Below are positions 1 through 6,353 of a stretch of 9,890 nt of DNA, in pieces. The notes beneath the pieces were generated by a model, which was not told the origin of the DNA, did no database searches, and was given only the letters and a program-made list of their open reading frames with translations. The DNA is from JBGAMH01 sp044222045 (GTDB lineage: Bacteria; Eisenbacteria; RBG-16-71-46), in contig JBGAOB010000187.1 of assembly GCA_044222045.1 (NCBI GenBank), forward strand, positions 1-9,890, given 5' to 3'. The position numbers and the translations under genes are program-made. Every line of letters starts with the position of its first letter. Position 1 is the stretch's first letter.

Positions 1-52
1 GGCCGTGCAGCGCATTCACGAGGAGCGGTCACTGAGCACGCTGTTCGTGTGA
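1..52 (+). CDS. prs: Ribose-phosphate pyrophosphokinase, C-terminal end (partial)
   Basis: Only the last 16 codons are present, read from base 2 and ending with TGA at 50-52. They give AVQRIHEERSLSTLFV, which resembles the C terminus of bacterial PRPP synthetase, where a conserved R-I-H-x-x-x-S-(V/L)-S-x-L-F segment ends the protein. The enzyme makes phosphoribosyl pyrophosphate from ribose-5-phosphate and ATP for nucleotide, histidine and tryptophan synthesis. The order prs, rplY/ctc, pth is common in bacteria, and the next two genes here are exactly those, which supports the call. The rest of the gene lies outside the window, so the identification rests on a short tail plus context. Confidence 0.75.
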   Translation, partial: AVQRIHEERSLSTLFV

Positions 53-55
53 GGA

Positions 56-108
56 CGCGCGGTCGCCTTCGGGCGGTGCGCGCGAGTCTGCCGGGCGAGG
101 CGCCCGGC
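56..108 (+). promoter_or_regulatory. Two hairpins in the prs-rplY gap (possible leader or attenuator)
   Basis: The gap contains two inverted repeats. The first (56-82) pairs 62-67 with 72-77 around a TTCG loop closed by C-G, the exceptionally stable cUUCGg tetraloop. After one bulged base (G61) it continues by pairing 56-60 with 78-82. The second (90-108) is a perfect 8-bp GC stem, 90-97 with 101-108, around a 3-base loop, and ends six bases before the AGGAGG of rplY. Neither is followed by a run of T, so they are not classical intrinsic terminators. They could be an rplY leader regulating translation, a weak terminator or processing site after prs, or a by-product of high GC. The pairing is seen directly; the function is inferred. 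Confidence 0.4.
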
Positions 109-114
109 GCAGTC

Positions 115-120
115 AGGAGG
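115..120 (+). promoter_or_regulatory. Shine-Dalgarno site of rplY
   Basis: A perfect AGGAGG sits five bases before the ATG at 126. It is the strongest ribosome binding site in the window and fixes the rplY start. It lies just downstream of the second leader hairpin. Confidence 0.85.
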
Positions 121-125
121 AATCC

Positions 126-788
126 ATGTCGGTCATCCAGCTGAGCGGCACCCGCCGCGACCAGCTCGGCAAAGGCGGTGCCCGCAAGGCCCGCGCCGCG
201 GGGAACATCCCGGGCGTGGTGTACGGGCACGGCGAGGAGCCGGTGCCGGTCGCCGTGGGCGCCACGGATTTCGCGAACGCGATCCGCGGCCACAAGGGCG
301 GCAATCCGATCGTGAATCTGAATCTGGGCAGCGGCGACGTCACGGCGCTGATCCGCGACGTGCAGTACGACCCGATCACCCAGGCGATCCTTCACCTGGA
401 CTTCCAGCACATCTCGCTCACCGAGATGGTCGAAGTCGAGGTGCCGGTGCACCTGACCGGTCTCGCCATCGGCGTGAAGGACGGCGGCGGCATTCTCGAG
501 CACCTGATCCGCACGCTCGAGGTGCGCTGCCTGCCCACCGCGATCCCGTCGTCGATCGACGTCGACGTGACGGCGCTGAACGTGGGCAACTCGCTGCACG
601 TGTCGGACATCAAGGTCGAAGGCGTGGAGATCCTCACCGACGCGACGGCGACGGTGGCGATCGTGGCTTCGCCGACGGTCGAGGCCGAGCCGGTGGCGGC
701 CGACGCGACCGCTCCGACGACCGCGGAGCCCGAAGTCGTGGGCGCCAAGGGCAAGAAGGAGGAGTCGGCGGAGGCTCCGAAGAAGTAA
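126..788 (+). CDS. rplY: 50S ribosomal protein L25 (Ctc/TL5 form)
   Basis: The 220-residue product is a two-domain L25 of the general-stress/CTC type rather than the short single-domain E. coli form. It binds 5S rRNA in the large subunit. Residues about 1-94 form the 5S-binding beta-barrel, with the landmarks ARAAGNIPGVVYG (22-34) and DVQYDPITQAILHLDF (78-93). Residues about 100-182 form the TL5-like C-terminal domain, with GVKDGGGILEH (116-126) and a V-x-x-SLHVSDI-type segment near 153-162. A low-complexity Ala/Pro/Glu/Lys tail of about 38 residues ends in APKK, as is common in this family. The ATG is fixed by AGGAGG five bases upstream. It follows prs and is three bases from pth, so rplY and pth are almost certainly cotranscribed. 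Confidence 0.95.
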   Translation: MSVIQLSGTRRDQLGKGGARKARAAGNIPGVVYGHGEEPVPVAVGATDFANAIRGHKGGNPIVNLNLGSGDVTALIRDVQYDPITQAILHLDFQHISLTEMVEVEVPVHLTGLAIGVKDGGGILEHLIRTLEVRCLPTAIPSSIDVDVTALNVGNSLHVSDIKVEGVEILTDATATVAIVASPTVEAEPVAADATAPTTAEPEVVGAKGKKEESAEAPKK

Positions 789-791
789 GCC

Positions 792-1379
792 GTGTCTCTG
801 GTGCTCGGTCTCGGCAACCCGGGGGAACGGTACGCGCACACGCGGCACAACATCGCGTGGCTCGTGCTGGACGTGCTGGCGAAACGCTGGCAGGCGACGC
901 CCGGTGACACGACGACGGAGTACCGCAGTCGCACGGCGGTCGTCCGCGACCGGAACGCGGTGCTGCTGCAGCCGCTCACGTACATGAACCTGAGCGGCGA
1001 GGCACTGGCGGCCTGGCGCGAACGGCACGGACTGGAGTTGCAGGAGCTGCTGGTGGTGACCGACGACGTGTACCTGCCGCTGGGCGCGCTGCGCCTGCGG
1101 ACGAAGGGCTCGAGCGGCGGGCACCGGGGACTCGAGAGCATCGAAGCGTCGCTCGAGACGCGTGACTACCCGCGGTTGCGGCTGGGGGTGGGAGCGGCCG
1201 AGAGCAGCGAACAGCTCCGGGATCACGTGCTGGAAACCTTCGCGGCGGAGGAGCAGGGGCTGCTCCGGCGCACGGTGGAGATGGCGGCGGACGCGGTGGA
1301 GTGCTGGCTCGCCGACGGAATGACGACCGCCATGAACCAGTTCAATCGCAGGGTGACCGAGGAGGAAGCGCAATCGTGA
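792..1379 (+). CDS. pth: Peptidyl-tRNA hydrolase
   Basis: This 195-residue protein cleaves the ester bond of peptidyl-tRNAs released from stalled ribosomes, recycling tRNA in the cytoplasm. It is the usual length for bacterial Pth. Visible family motifs are GLGNPGERYAHTRHN (6-20), holding N9 and the catalytic H19 (E. coli His20), YMNLSG (64-69) with the substrate-binding N66, D91 in the TDDVYLPLG segment (E. coli Asp93), and GGHRGLESI (109-117). Residue 22, just after the catalytic HN pair, is Ala where Gly is usual. The start is a GTG three bases after the rplY stop, with only a weak upstream purine stretch, so translation probably depends on coupling to rplY. The stop overlaps the rpsF start (GTGA). 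Confidence 0.96.
   Translation: MSLVLGLGNPGERYAHTRHNIAWLVLDVLAKRWQATPGDTTTEYRSRTAVVRDRNAVLLQPLTYMNLSGEALAAWRERHGLELQELLVVTDDVYLPLGALRLRTKGSSGGHRGLESIEASLETRDYPRLRLGVGAAESSEQLRDHVLETFAAEEQGLLRRTVEMAADAVECWLADGMTTAMNQFNRRVTEEEAQS
1361..1365 (+). promoter_or_regulatory. Shine-Dalgarno site of rpsF, inside the end of pth
   Basis: GGAGG lies in the last codons of pth, ten bases before the GTG at 1376. It selects that GTG as the rpsF start over an in-frame ATG at 1301, which would add 25 residues with no resemblance to S6. Confidence 0.75.
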
Positions 1380-1732
1380 CCAAGTACGAAACGGTCTTCA
1401 TCCTCGACCCGTCGTACGACGAGAACCGCGTCAACGAAGAGGTCGAGAAGCTCACCGGCTGGATCAAGGATCTGGGCGGCGAGGTTTCCGAGGTGCAGCG
1501 CTGGGGCAAGAAGCGCCTGGCGTACGAGATCAACAAGAAGCGCGACGGCGTCTACACGATGGTGGTGTGGGAAGGGCAGGGCCCGGCCGTGAAGGAGCTC
1601 GAGCGCCGCCTGCAGCTGAACGAAAGCATCATGCGCGTGCTCACGACGCTGTACGTGTCCCCCGAACTCACCAAGGGCGTGCCCGAGGGCGAGGCGGTGG
1701 CCGCGGGCGCCGGTGAGGACGCCGACGAGTAA
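1376..1732 (+). CDS. rpsF: 30S ribosomal protein S6
   Basis: The 118-residue product is S6, which binds the central domain of 16S rRNA as a heterodimer with S18 (encoded two genes downstream). The ferredoxin-like fold is visible: YETVFILDP (4-12) as first strand, the conserved WGKKRLAYEINKKRDGVY block (43-60), and LQLNESIMRVLT (79-90) as the last helix and strand. The acidic C-terminal tail ends in GEDADE, similar in kind to the modified tail of other S6 proteins. The start is the GTG that overlaps the pth stop by four bases (GTGA) and is preceded by GGAGG. The order rpsF-ssb-rpsR-rplI is one of the best conserved ribosomal operons. Confidence 0.96.
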   Translation: MTKYETVFILDPSYDENRVNEEVEKLTGWIKDLGGEVSEVQRWGKKRLAYEINKKRDGVYTMVVWEGQGPAVKELERRLQLNESIMRVLTTLYVSPELTKGVPEGEAVAAGAGEDADE

Positions 1733-1758
1733 CAGACCCGCCCCCGAGCGGAGCGACC

Positions 1759-2157
1759 ATGGCGGAGCTGAAACTCCCCGAAGTGAACCGGGTGATCCTG
1801 AGCGGGCGGCTGACGCGGGACCCCGACCGGCGCTACGCCTCGGACGGCACGGCCGTCACGAACTTCTCGCTCGCGTTCCACCGGCGGTGGACCACGCGGG
1901 AGGGCAAGCCGGCCGAACAGACGGGCTACGTGACGGTGATGGCGTACCAGCGCCTCGCGGAAGTGTGCGCGCAGTACCTGCACACGGGAAGCGCGGTGCT
2001 CGTGGAAGGACGATTGCAGATGCGGGAGTGGGCGAGCGCGCGCGGCGAGAAGCGTCAGAGCCTCGAGCTTCGCGCGGAATCGGTTCACTTCCTCGAGAAG
2101 GCGGGCACGGGGCAACCCGAGCCGGCCGGTGACGAGGACCCAACCTCAGAAAAGTGA
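1759..2157 (+). CDS. ssb: Single-stranded DNA-binding protein
   Basis: The 132-residue product is a bacterial SSB, which coats single-stranded DNA in replication, recombination and repair, normally as a tetramer. Residues about 8-112 are the OB fold: VNRVILSGRLTRDPDRRY (9-26), TGYVTVMAYQRLAEVCAQYL (55-74), GSAVLVEGRLQMREW (77-91) and SVHFLEK (108-114). It sits between rpsF and rpsR, the classic position. The odd point is the C terminus. After the OB fold only about 18 residues remain, ending GDEDPTSEK, without the usual long Gly/Pro/Gln linker or the DDDIPF-type tip that recruits partner proteins. The other frames at this end do not encode such a tip, so a late frameshift is not the explanation. 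Only a weak GGAG precedes the ATG. Confidence 0.93.
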   Translation: MAELKLPEVNRVILSGRLTRDPDRRYASDGTAVTNFSLAFHRRWTTREGKPAEQTGYVTVMAYQRLAEVCAQYLHTGSAVLVEGRLQMREWASARGEKRQSLELRAESVHFLEKAGTGQPEPAGDEDPTSEK

Positions 2158-2165
2158 GAACACCG

Positions 2166-2408
2166 ATGGCCAAGGATCGTGAAGGCAAGGGCGTCAAGAA
2201 GAAGTACTGCAAGCTTTGTCTGGAGAAGGTGGCGTTCGTCGACTACAAGGACGACAAGCGCATCAGCCGCTTCGTCACCGATCGCGGCAAGATCGTGCCG
2301 CGGCGCGTGAGCGGTAACTGCTCCATGCACCAGAAGCAGCTCACCACCGCCATCAAGCGCGCGCGCATCCTGGCGCTCCTCCCGTTCAGCAGTGACTTCT
2401 ACCGCTGA
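2166..2408 (+). CDS. rpsR: 30S ribosomal protein S18 (cysteine-containing, zinc-ribbon-like form)
   Basis: The 80-residue product is S18, the S6 partner in the 30S platform. Family motifs are FVDYKD (24-29), RGKIVPRRVSG (40-50), and TTAIKRARILALLPF (60-74). It carries C15-x-x-C18 and C52-x-x-H55, the four potential zinc ligands of the C+ form of S18 that is known from actinobacteria and others. I chose the ATG at 2166, preceded by an AAGTGAG stretch. A GTG at 2154 overlapping the ssb stop would add four residues (MRTP) and cannot be excluded. The gene starts eight bases after ssb, so the two are on one transcript. Confidence 0.95.
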   Translation: MAKDREGKGVKKKYCKLCLEKVAFVDYKDDKRISRFVTDRGKIVPRRVSGNCSMHQKQLTTAIKRARILALLPFSSDFYR

Positions 2409-2412
2409 TCGC

Positions 2413-3381
2413 ATGGCGCTTCCGGCGCCGGGCCATGCCTCGCGTCCCGCCGCGGTCGTGCGAGCCCTGCTCGTGCTGCTGCTGCTGGCGCTGGGCTCCG
2501 CCGCGTTCGCTCCTCCGTGGGCGGCGCTCTGGCTGGGGGTGCCCGTGGCGACGGCGGCGTCGCTCCTGCTCGCGTGGCGATTCGGCCCGTGGGCATTCGC
2601 CGTGCCGCTGTCGGCCGCCGCGTGGGTGGTGGTGGATTCCGCCGCTCCGTGGTCGGGCTGGATCACGGCGGCCGGTGTCACCGGTGCGTGGATGGGCCTG
2701 CGCGAGGAAGGTGGCGGTCCGTCCTCGGGCGAACGCGGGCTGATGCTCGCGCCGCTGCTGCTGCTGGCCGCGATCGTGCCGCTTCTGCCGGGCTGGACCG
2801 GCGCGGTGAACGCGCTCGTGGCGTTCGTCCGCGAGGCGGACAAGCAGTCGCTCACGTTGATGCGGGAATCGGGATGGCCGGCCGAGCAGGTGCGGTCGTT
2901 CGAGACCATCATCCGCGACGGCGAGGCCGCGATGTCGCGCACCATGCCGCACGTGTTGCCGGTGCTGCTGTTCCTGTGGACCAGCGTGCTCGTGTCGGCC
3001 GGACGCAGCCTCGCGGCGCGCACGGCCACGCTGCTCGGTTGGCCCACGCTGGGGTCGGCACCGCTGTGCGACTGGCGGCTGCCGGACGTGGCGCTCGCGC
3101 CGCTGCTGGTGGGGCTCGCGCTGTGGCTGTTCGCGCCTGCGCGCTTCTCGCCTTGCGCGACGGCGCTCGTGGCCGGAACCCTGGCTGGTTTTTGTGTGCA
3201 GGGAGTGGCGGTCGTAGAATCCGCGCTGCTTTCGCGCGGCGTTCCGCTCGCTCTCATCGTGTTGACCCTGCTGTTCATGTTCGTGGCAGCCTGGCCGGCG
3301 TTCGTGACGACTGCGACGCTGCTCGGCCTCAGCGACGTGTGGCGGGACTACCGCCGGCTCGAGCCCGCCGCGGCCGAGTGA
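2413..3381 (+). CDS. DUF2232 / YybS-family integral membrane protein
   Basis: The 322-residue hydrophobic protein lies between rpsR and rplI, where a DUF2232 (YybS-like) membrane protein is often found. About eight or nine membrane segments can be picked out, near residues 17-34, 36-54, 60-74, 85-96, 109-125, 180-196, 226-241, 250-268 and 277-300. Matching features include a conserved W-x-L-P-D (221-225) before a hydrophobic run, a QGVAVVES stretch (263-270), and a C-terminal LLGLSDVWRDYRR (303-315), typical of the family. A loop of about 40 charged residues (139-178) interrupts the middle. The function is not established. The ATG four bases after rpsR is preferred; a GTG at 2392 overlapping rpsR would add seven residues. 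Neither has a clear ribosome binding site. Confidence 0.85.
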   Translation: MALPAPGHASRPAAVVRALLVLLLLALGSAAFAPPWAALWLGVPVATAASLLLAWRFGPWAFAVPLSAAAWVVVDSAAPWSGWITAAGVTGAWMGLREEGGGPSSGERGLMLAPLLLLAAIVPLLPGWTGAVNALVAFVREADKQSLTLMRESGWPAEQVRSFETIIRDGEAAMSRTMPHVLPVLLFLWTSVLVSAGRSLAARTATLLGWPTLGSAPLCDWRLPDVALAPLLVGLALWLFAPARFSPCATALVAGTLAGFCVQGVAVVESALLSRGVPLALIVLTLLFMFVAAWPAFVTTATLLGLSDVWRDYRRLEPAAAE

Positions 3382-3388
3382 GGCTTCT

Positions 3389-3396
3389 GGGAGAGG
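3389..3396 (+). promoter_or_regulatory. Shine-Dalgarno site of rplI
   Basis: GGGAGAGG lies in the 19-base gap after the DUF2232 gene, four bases before the ATG at 3401, and supports that start. Confidence 0.6.
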
Positions 3397-3400
3397 TCCG

Positions 3401-3844
3401 ATGGAAGTCATCCTGCTCGATGATCTGAAGGGCGTCGGCGCCAAGGGCGCCACCGTCAACGTGAAGCCCGGCTTCGCGCGCAACTACCTGCTGCCGCGCA
3501 AGCTCGCGATTCCCACCGGCACCAAGGCCGCGAACCTCTACAAGGAACTCGATCGGCAGAAGGTGCTGCAGGCCGACAAGCTGATCGCCGCCGCCAAGAT
3601 CGAGGCCGCGAAGATCGACGGCCTCCAGGTCAACATCCCGGCGCAGGCGAACGAAGAGGACACGCTGTTCGGTTCGATCACCAACGCCGACGTCGCCGAG
3701 GCGCTGAAGGCCGCCGGCCACGACGTGGACAAGCGCCGCATCGAGGTGCCGGAGCACATCAAGCAGCTCGGCAACTACGATGCGACGGTCGCCTTCTACG
3801 GCGGCGTCAAGGCCACCGTGAAGGTCTGGGTGGTGCGCGCATGA
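3401..3844 (+). CDS. rplI: 50S ribosomal protein L9
   Basis: The 147-residue product is L9, which binds 23S rRNA near the base of the L1 stalk and projects a second domain away from the ribosome, helping frame maintenance. The N-terminal domain opens MEVILLDDLKGVG and contains the family signature G-x-x-x-K-G-x-x-V-x-V-K-x-G-F-x-R-N-Y-L (11-30). The long connecting helix runs over about residues 42-75 and is rich in Ala, Lys and Glu. The C-terminal domain contains LFGSIT (88-93), the DKRRIEVPEHIKQLG block (110-124) and ends in VKVWVVRA. The length is standard. Its stop overlaps the start of the next gene (ATGA), implying coupled translation of a prolyl isomerase in place of the dnaB often found after rplI. 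Confidence 0.97.
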   Translation: MEVILLDDLKGVGAKGATVNVKPGFARNYLLPRKLAIPTGTKAANLYKELDRQKVLQADKLIAAAKIEAAKIDGLQVNIPAQANEEDTLFGSITNADVAEALKAAGHDVDKRRIEVPEHIKQLGNYDATVAFYGGVKATVKVWVVRA

Positions 3845-5112
3845 CGGCCCGCAGCGTCGCGTTCTCGACCGCGCTGCTGCTGGTCGTCGGCGCCGTGGCG
3901 CTGGCCGGTGCGGCGCCCGCTCGCAAGCGCGCCGCGGCGCCCGCGCGCCCGGCGGCCGTGGCGAACGACTCCGACGCCGTGCTCGTGCGCGTGGGCGGCG
4001 AGCCCATCACGCGGCGCATGGTGTTCCAGCGCCTGGAGGAGATCCCCGAGCAGTACCGCACCAACTACACGACGCCCGAGGGCCGGCAGCAGCTGCTCGA
4101 CCGCATCGTGGAGGAGCGCGTGTGGCTGCTCGACGCCCAGAAGAACGGCGTCGCCGACCGGGACGCCGTGCGTCGCCAGATGGAGCAGCAGAAGCGCGAC
4201 CTGCTGATCCGCACGTGGGTGAACGAAGTGATGGCCGCGAACCCGGCGCCGTCCGACTCCGAGGCCAAGGTCTACTACGACGGCCACCCGGACGACTTCC
4301 GTACGCCGGCCAACGTCACCCTGCGCCACATCCAGTCGAAGACCGAGGCGGACGCCCGCCGCGTGCTCGCGCTGGTGCGGGCGAAGGGCGCGAACTGGGA
4401 CGACCTCGCGAAGAAGTGGTCGGCAGACACCACGACGCGCTCCAACGGCGGTTCGCTGGGCACGGTGACGAAGGAAGGCGCGTTCGCCGCGCTGGGCATG
4501 CAGCCCGCACTCGCGGAGTCCGCGATGGCGCTCGGCGACGGCCGCATCGGTGGCCCGTACAAGACCGATCACGGCTGGCACGTGATCAAGGTGGATTCCG
4601 TCCACCCCGAGACCGTGCGTCCGTACGAGCAGGTGCGGAACTTCATCATGCGCCAGATCCAGCAGACGAAGACGCAGGACTACTACAACGAGGCGCTCGG
4701 CCGTGCGAAGTCGCGCCTGGGCGTTTCCCCGGACTCGTCGGCGATCAAGGGCTTCCTGTCCGTGCGCAAGTCGGCGCGCGAGATGTTCCAGGAAGCCCAG
4801 AACGCCGGCGGGCCCGAGGCCCGCATCGCGGCGTACCGCGCCGTCGTCGCGCAGTTCCCCGACGCCGACGTGACGCCGCAGGCGCAGTTCATGACGGGCT
4901 TCATCTACAGCGAGGAGCTGAAGAACTTCGAAGAGGCCGACAAGGCGTTCCGCGAGCTGCTGGCGCGCTATCCCAAGTCGGAGCTCGCTGCCTCCGCGCA
5001 GTGGATGGTGGAGCACATGCGCACCGAGGACGCGCCGACGTTCATGAACCTGGAGGCGGATTCGAGCGCGGCGAAGCCCGCAACGCCGAAGAGCCCGACC
5101 GCGAAGCATTGA
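3841..5112 (+). CDS. Exported parvulin-type peptidyl-prolyl isomerase with C-terminal TPR-like repeats
   Basis: The 423-residue protein begins with a signal peptide (basic start, hydrophobic 7-24, cleavage probably after the AGA near 22-24), so it should act in the periplasm. Residues about 45-150 look like a SurA/PpiC N-terminal chaperone region, including VLVRVGGEPIT (47-57) and a helical LLDRIVEERVWLLDAQKNGV stretch. Residues about 158-253 are the PpiC rotamase domain: LRHIQSK (161-167), NGGSLGTV (202-209), GPYKTDHGWHVIKV (238-251). Residues about 310-395 read as helical repeats with YRAVVAQFPDADVTPQAQFM and FRELLARYPKSELAASAQWM, like the TPR pairs of YbgF/BamD-type proteins. It probably assists folding of exported or outer-membrane proteins. 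The start overlaps rplI by four bases (ATGA). Confidence 0.9.
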   Translation: MTARSVAFSTALLLVVGAVALAGAAPARKRAAAPARPAAVANDSDAVLVRVGGEPITRRMVFQRLEEIPEQYRTNYTTPEGRQQLLDRIVEERVWLLDAQKNGVADRDAVRRQMEQQKRDLLIRTWVNEVMAANPAPSDSEAKVYYDGHPDDFRTPANVTLRHIQSKTEADARRVLALVRAKGANWDDLAKKWSADTTTRSNGGSLGTVTKEGAFAALGMQPALAESAMALGDGRIGGPYKTDHGWHVIKVDSVHPETVRPYEQVRNFIMRQIQQTKTQDYYNEALGRAKSRLGVSPDSSAIKGFLSVRKSAREMFQEAQNAGGPEARIAAYRAVVAQFPDADVTPQAQFMTGFIYSEELKNFEEADKAFRELLARYPKSELAASAQWMVEHMRTEDAPTFMNLEADSSAAKPATPKSPTAKH

Positions 5113-5645
5113 AGCTCGTTCCCGTACGGGTCCACGGCCTGGTGCTCGAGCACAAGACGCAGCAGAACGTCGTCGTGCTGCGCGAGGAAGAAGGCACGCG
5201 GATCCTGCCGATCTGGATCGGGCCTCCCGAGGCCATGGCGATCCGGCGGCTGCTGGCGGAGGAACCCTTTCCGCGGCCGCTGACGCACGACCTGATCGCG
5301 CTGATCGTGGAAGGCCTCAAGGCGCGCGTGACCGGAGTCGTGATCCACAAGCTCGAGGAGAGTACGTTCTTCGCGACGATCTACGTGGAGCGCCAGCAGT
5401 CCGTGCTCTCCGTGGACGCCCGGCCCAGCGATTCGATCGCCGTGGCGCTGCGCACGCAGGCGCCGCTGTTCGTGAATGCGGAGCTGCTGCAGGAGCCGCC
5501 CGCCGAGGGCGAGCCCGCCGACCCCGACGATCCGCCGCCGCCGGACGCGCCCGAGCCCGAGCCGAGCGACGAGGAAAAGGCCGAACGCCTGCGGCGCTTC
5601 CTCGAGAATCTGAATCCCGAGGACTTCGGCAAGTTCCGGCCCTGA
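5109..5645 (+). CDS. Bifunctional nuclease (BFN, DUF151) family protein
   Basis: The 178-residue product matches the BFN/DUF151 family, whose plant and bacterial members are reported to have nuclease activity. The biological role in bacteria is poorly defined. Visible family blocks are LVLEHKTQQNVVVL (11-24), RILPIWIGPPEAMAI (31-45), RPLTHDLI (56-63), FFATIYVE (87-94) and SVDARPSDSIAVALR (101-115). A Pro/Glu/Asp-rich linker (129-153) is followed by a charged helix ending LENLNPEDFGKFRP, a C-terminal motif seen in many of these proteins. I chose the TTG at 5109, which overlaps the preceding stop as TTGA and gives the typical N-terminal length. The reading frame is open far upstream, but that part is a shadow of the prolyl isomerase gene. 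Confidence 0.88.
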   Translation: MKLVPVRVHGLVLEHKTQQNVVVLREEEGTRILPIWIGPPEAMAIRRLLAEEPFPRPLTHDLIALIVEGLKARVTGVVIHKLEESTFFATIYVERQQSVLSVDARPSDSIAVALRTQAPLFVNAELLQEPPAEGEPADPDDPPPPDAPEPEPSDEEKAERLRRFLENLNPEDFGKFRP

Positions 5646-5652
5646 CGTCCGC

Positions 5653-5666
5653 GGCGCGCGTGCGCC
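5653..5666. terminator. Small GC hairpin between convergent genes (weak terminator candidate)
   Basis: The 27-base gap between the BFN gene and the tonB-like gene contains a perfect 5-bp stem (5653-5657 with 5662-5666) around a 4-base loop. It is symmetric and could serve both strands, but there is no T-tract on either side, so the call is tentative. Confidence 0.2.
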
Positions 5667-5672
5667 CGGTCG

Positions 5673-6353
5673 TCAGTACAGGCTGAAGCGGATGCGGAAC
5701 GCCGCGTACACGCGCTCGGCGCGCCCGTTGTGCCGCCACGGGCGGTAGCGGCACTGCAGCACCGCGTCGGTGGCGGCGCGCTCGAGCATCGTGTGACCGG
5801 TGCCGCCGATGATCTGTGCCTGCTGCACGGTGCCCGTCGAATCGACCAGCGCGAGGACCTCGACGTTGCCCTCGATGTCGTTCGCGAGCGCCTCCTCGGG
5901 ATACACGGGGCGCACGAGCTGGTCGATCACCAGGTCGTCGGAGTGGATCAACGGCGCGTCCAGCTGCATCGCGCGGGCGCGCGCCATCATGTCGGCGTCG
6001 TCCACGCCGGCGCCCTGGGCCACGCGCTCGCCGGCTTCGGCGAAGCCGCCGCGCGTCTGCTTCTGCTGCGGGGCCTCGCCACCGCCCTTCGTGGTCGTGC
6101 GCTCGCCCACGTTGATGTCGGAGAGGCCGACCTGGTCCACGGGGCCGATCGCCTCGAGCCGGATGCGACGCACGTACTCGTCGGTGCCTTCGAATCCGAA
6201 GTGTCGCGGATCGGCGATCAGGTCGCGCGCGGGCGAGCGATGGAGCGTGAGGAGCGCTCCCAGGAACGCCAGCGCCACCAGCAGGGCGAGCAGCGACAGC
6301 CGTCGCGTGTTCGCCGCGTTCTCGAGGAAGTAACCGCTGATGCCGTGGCGCAT
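5673..6353 (-). CDS. TonB-like protein: single membrane anchor plus TonB C-terminal domain
   Basis: The 226-residue protein has one N-terminal membrane segment (about 18-37) and a C-terminal TonB-type domain (about 148-226): RPVYPEEALANDIEGNVEVL (148-167), DSTGTVQQAQIIGGTGHTML and CRYRPWRHNGR (201-211), ending in RFSLY. TonB proteins carry energy from ExbB/ExbD in the inner membrane to outer-membrane receptors, and their last domain contacts the receptor. The linker (38-147) is rich in Gly, Glu, Asp and Arg rather than the Pro-Lys/Pro-Glu repeats of classical TonB, and no exbB/exbD is in view. It may therefore be a TonB-domain protein of another function. The gene starts 42 bases after the amidase gene on the same strand, probably in one transcript. 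No clear ribosome binding site precedes the ATG. Confidence 0.82.
   Translation of the reverse strand: MRHGISGYFLENAANTRRLSLLALLVALAFLGALLTLHRSPARDLIADPRHFGFEGTDEYVRRIRLEAIGPVDQVGLSDINVGERTTTKGGGEAPQQKQTRGGFAEAGERVAQGAGVDDADMMARARAMQLDAPLIHSDDLVIDQLVRPVYPEEALANDIEGNVEVLALVDSTGTVQQAQIIGGTGHTMLERAATDAVLQCRYRPWRHNGRAERVYAAFRIRFSLY

Noticed and set aside
1301..1375. In-frame ATG extension of rpsF
   Set aside because: It overlaps pth by 79 bases, has no S6 similarity, and the GTG at 1376 has a well-placed GGAGG and the standard S6 length.
2085..3483. Long minus-strand open frames opposite rpsR, DUF2232 and rplI
   Set aside because: The products are Arg/Ser/His-rich with no family resemblance, and the + strand genes there are firmly identified.
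4122..5108. Upstream extension of the BFN frame
   Set aside because: The added 329 residues lie inside the prolyl isomerase gene, are Arg/Gly/Ala-rich, and do not match the family, whose N terminus fits the TTG at 5109.
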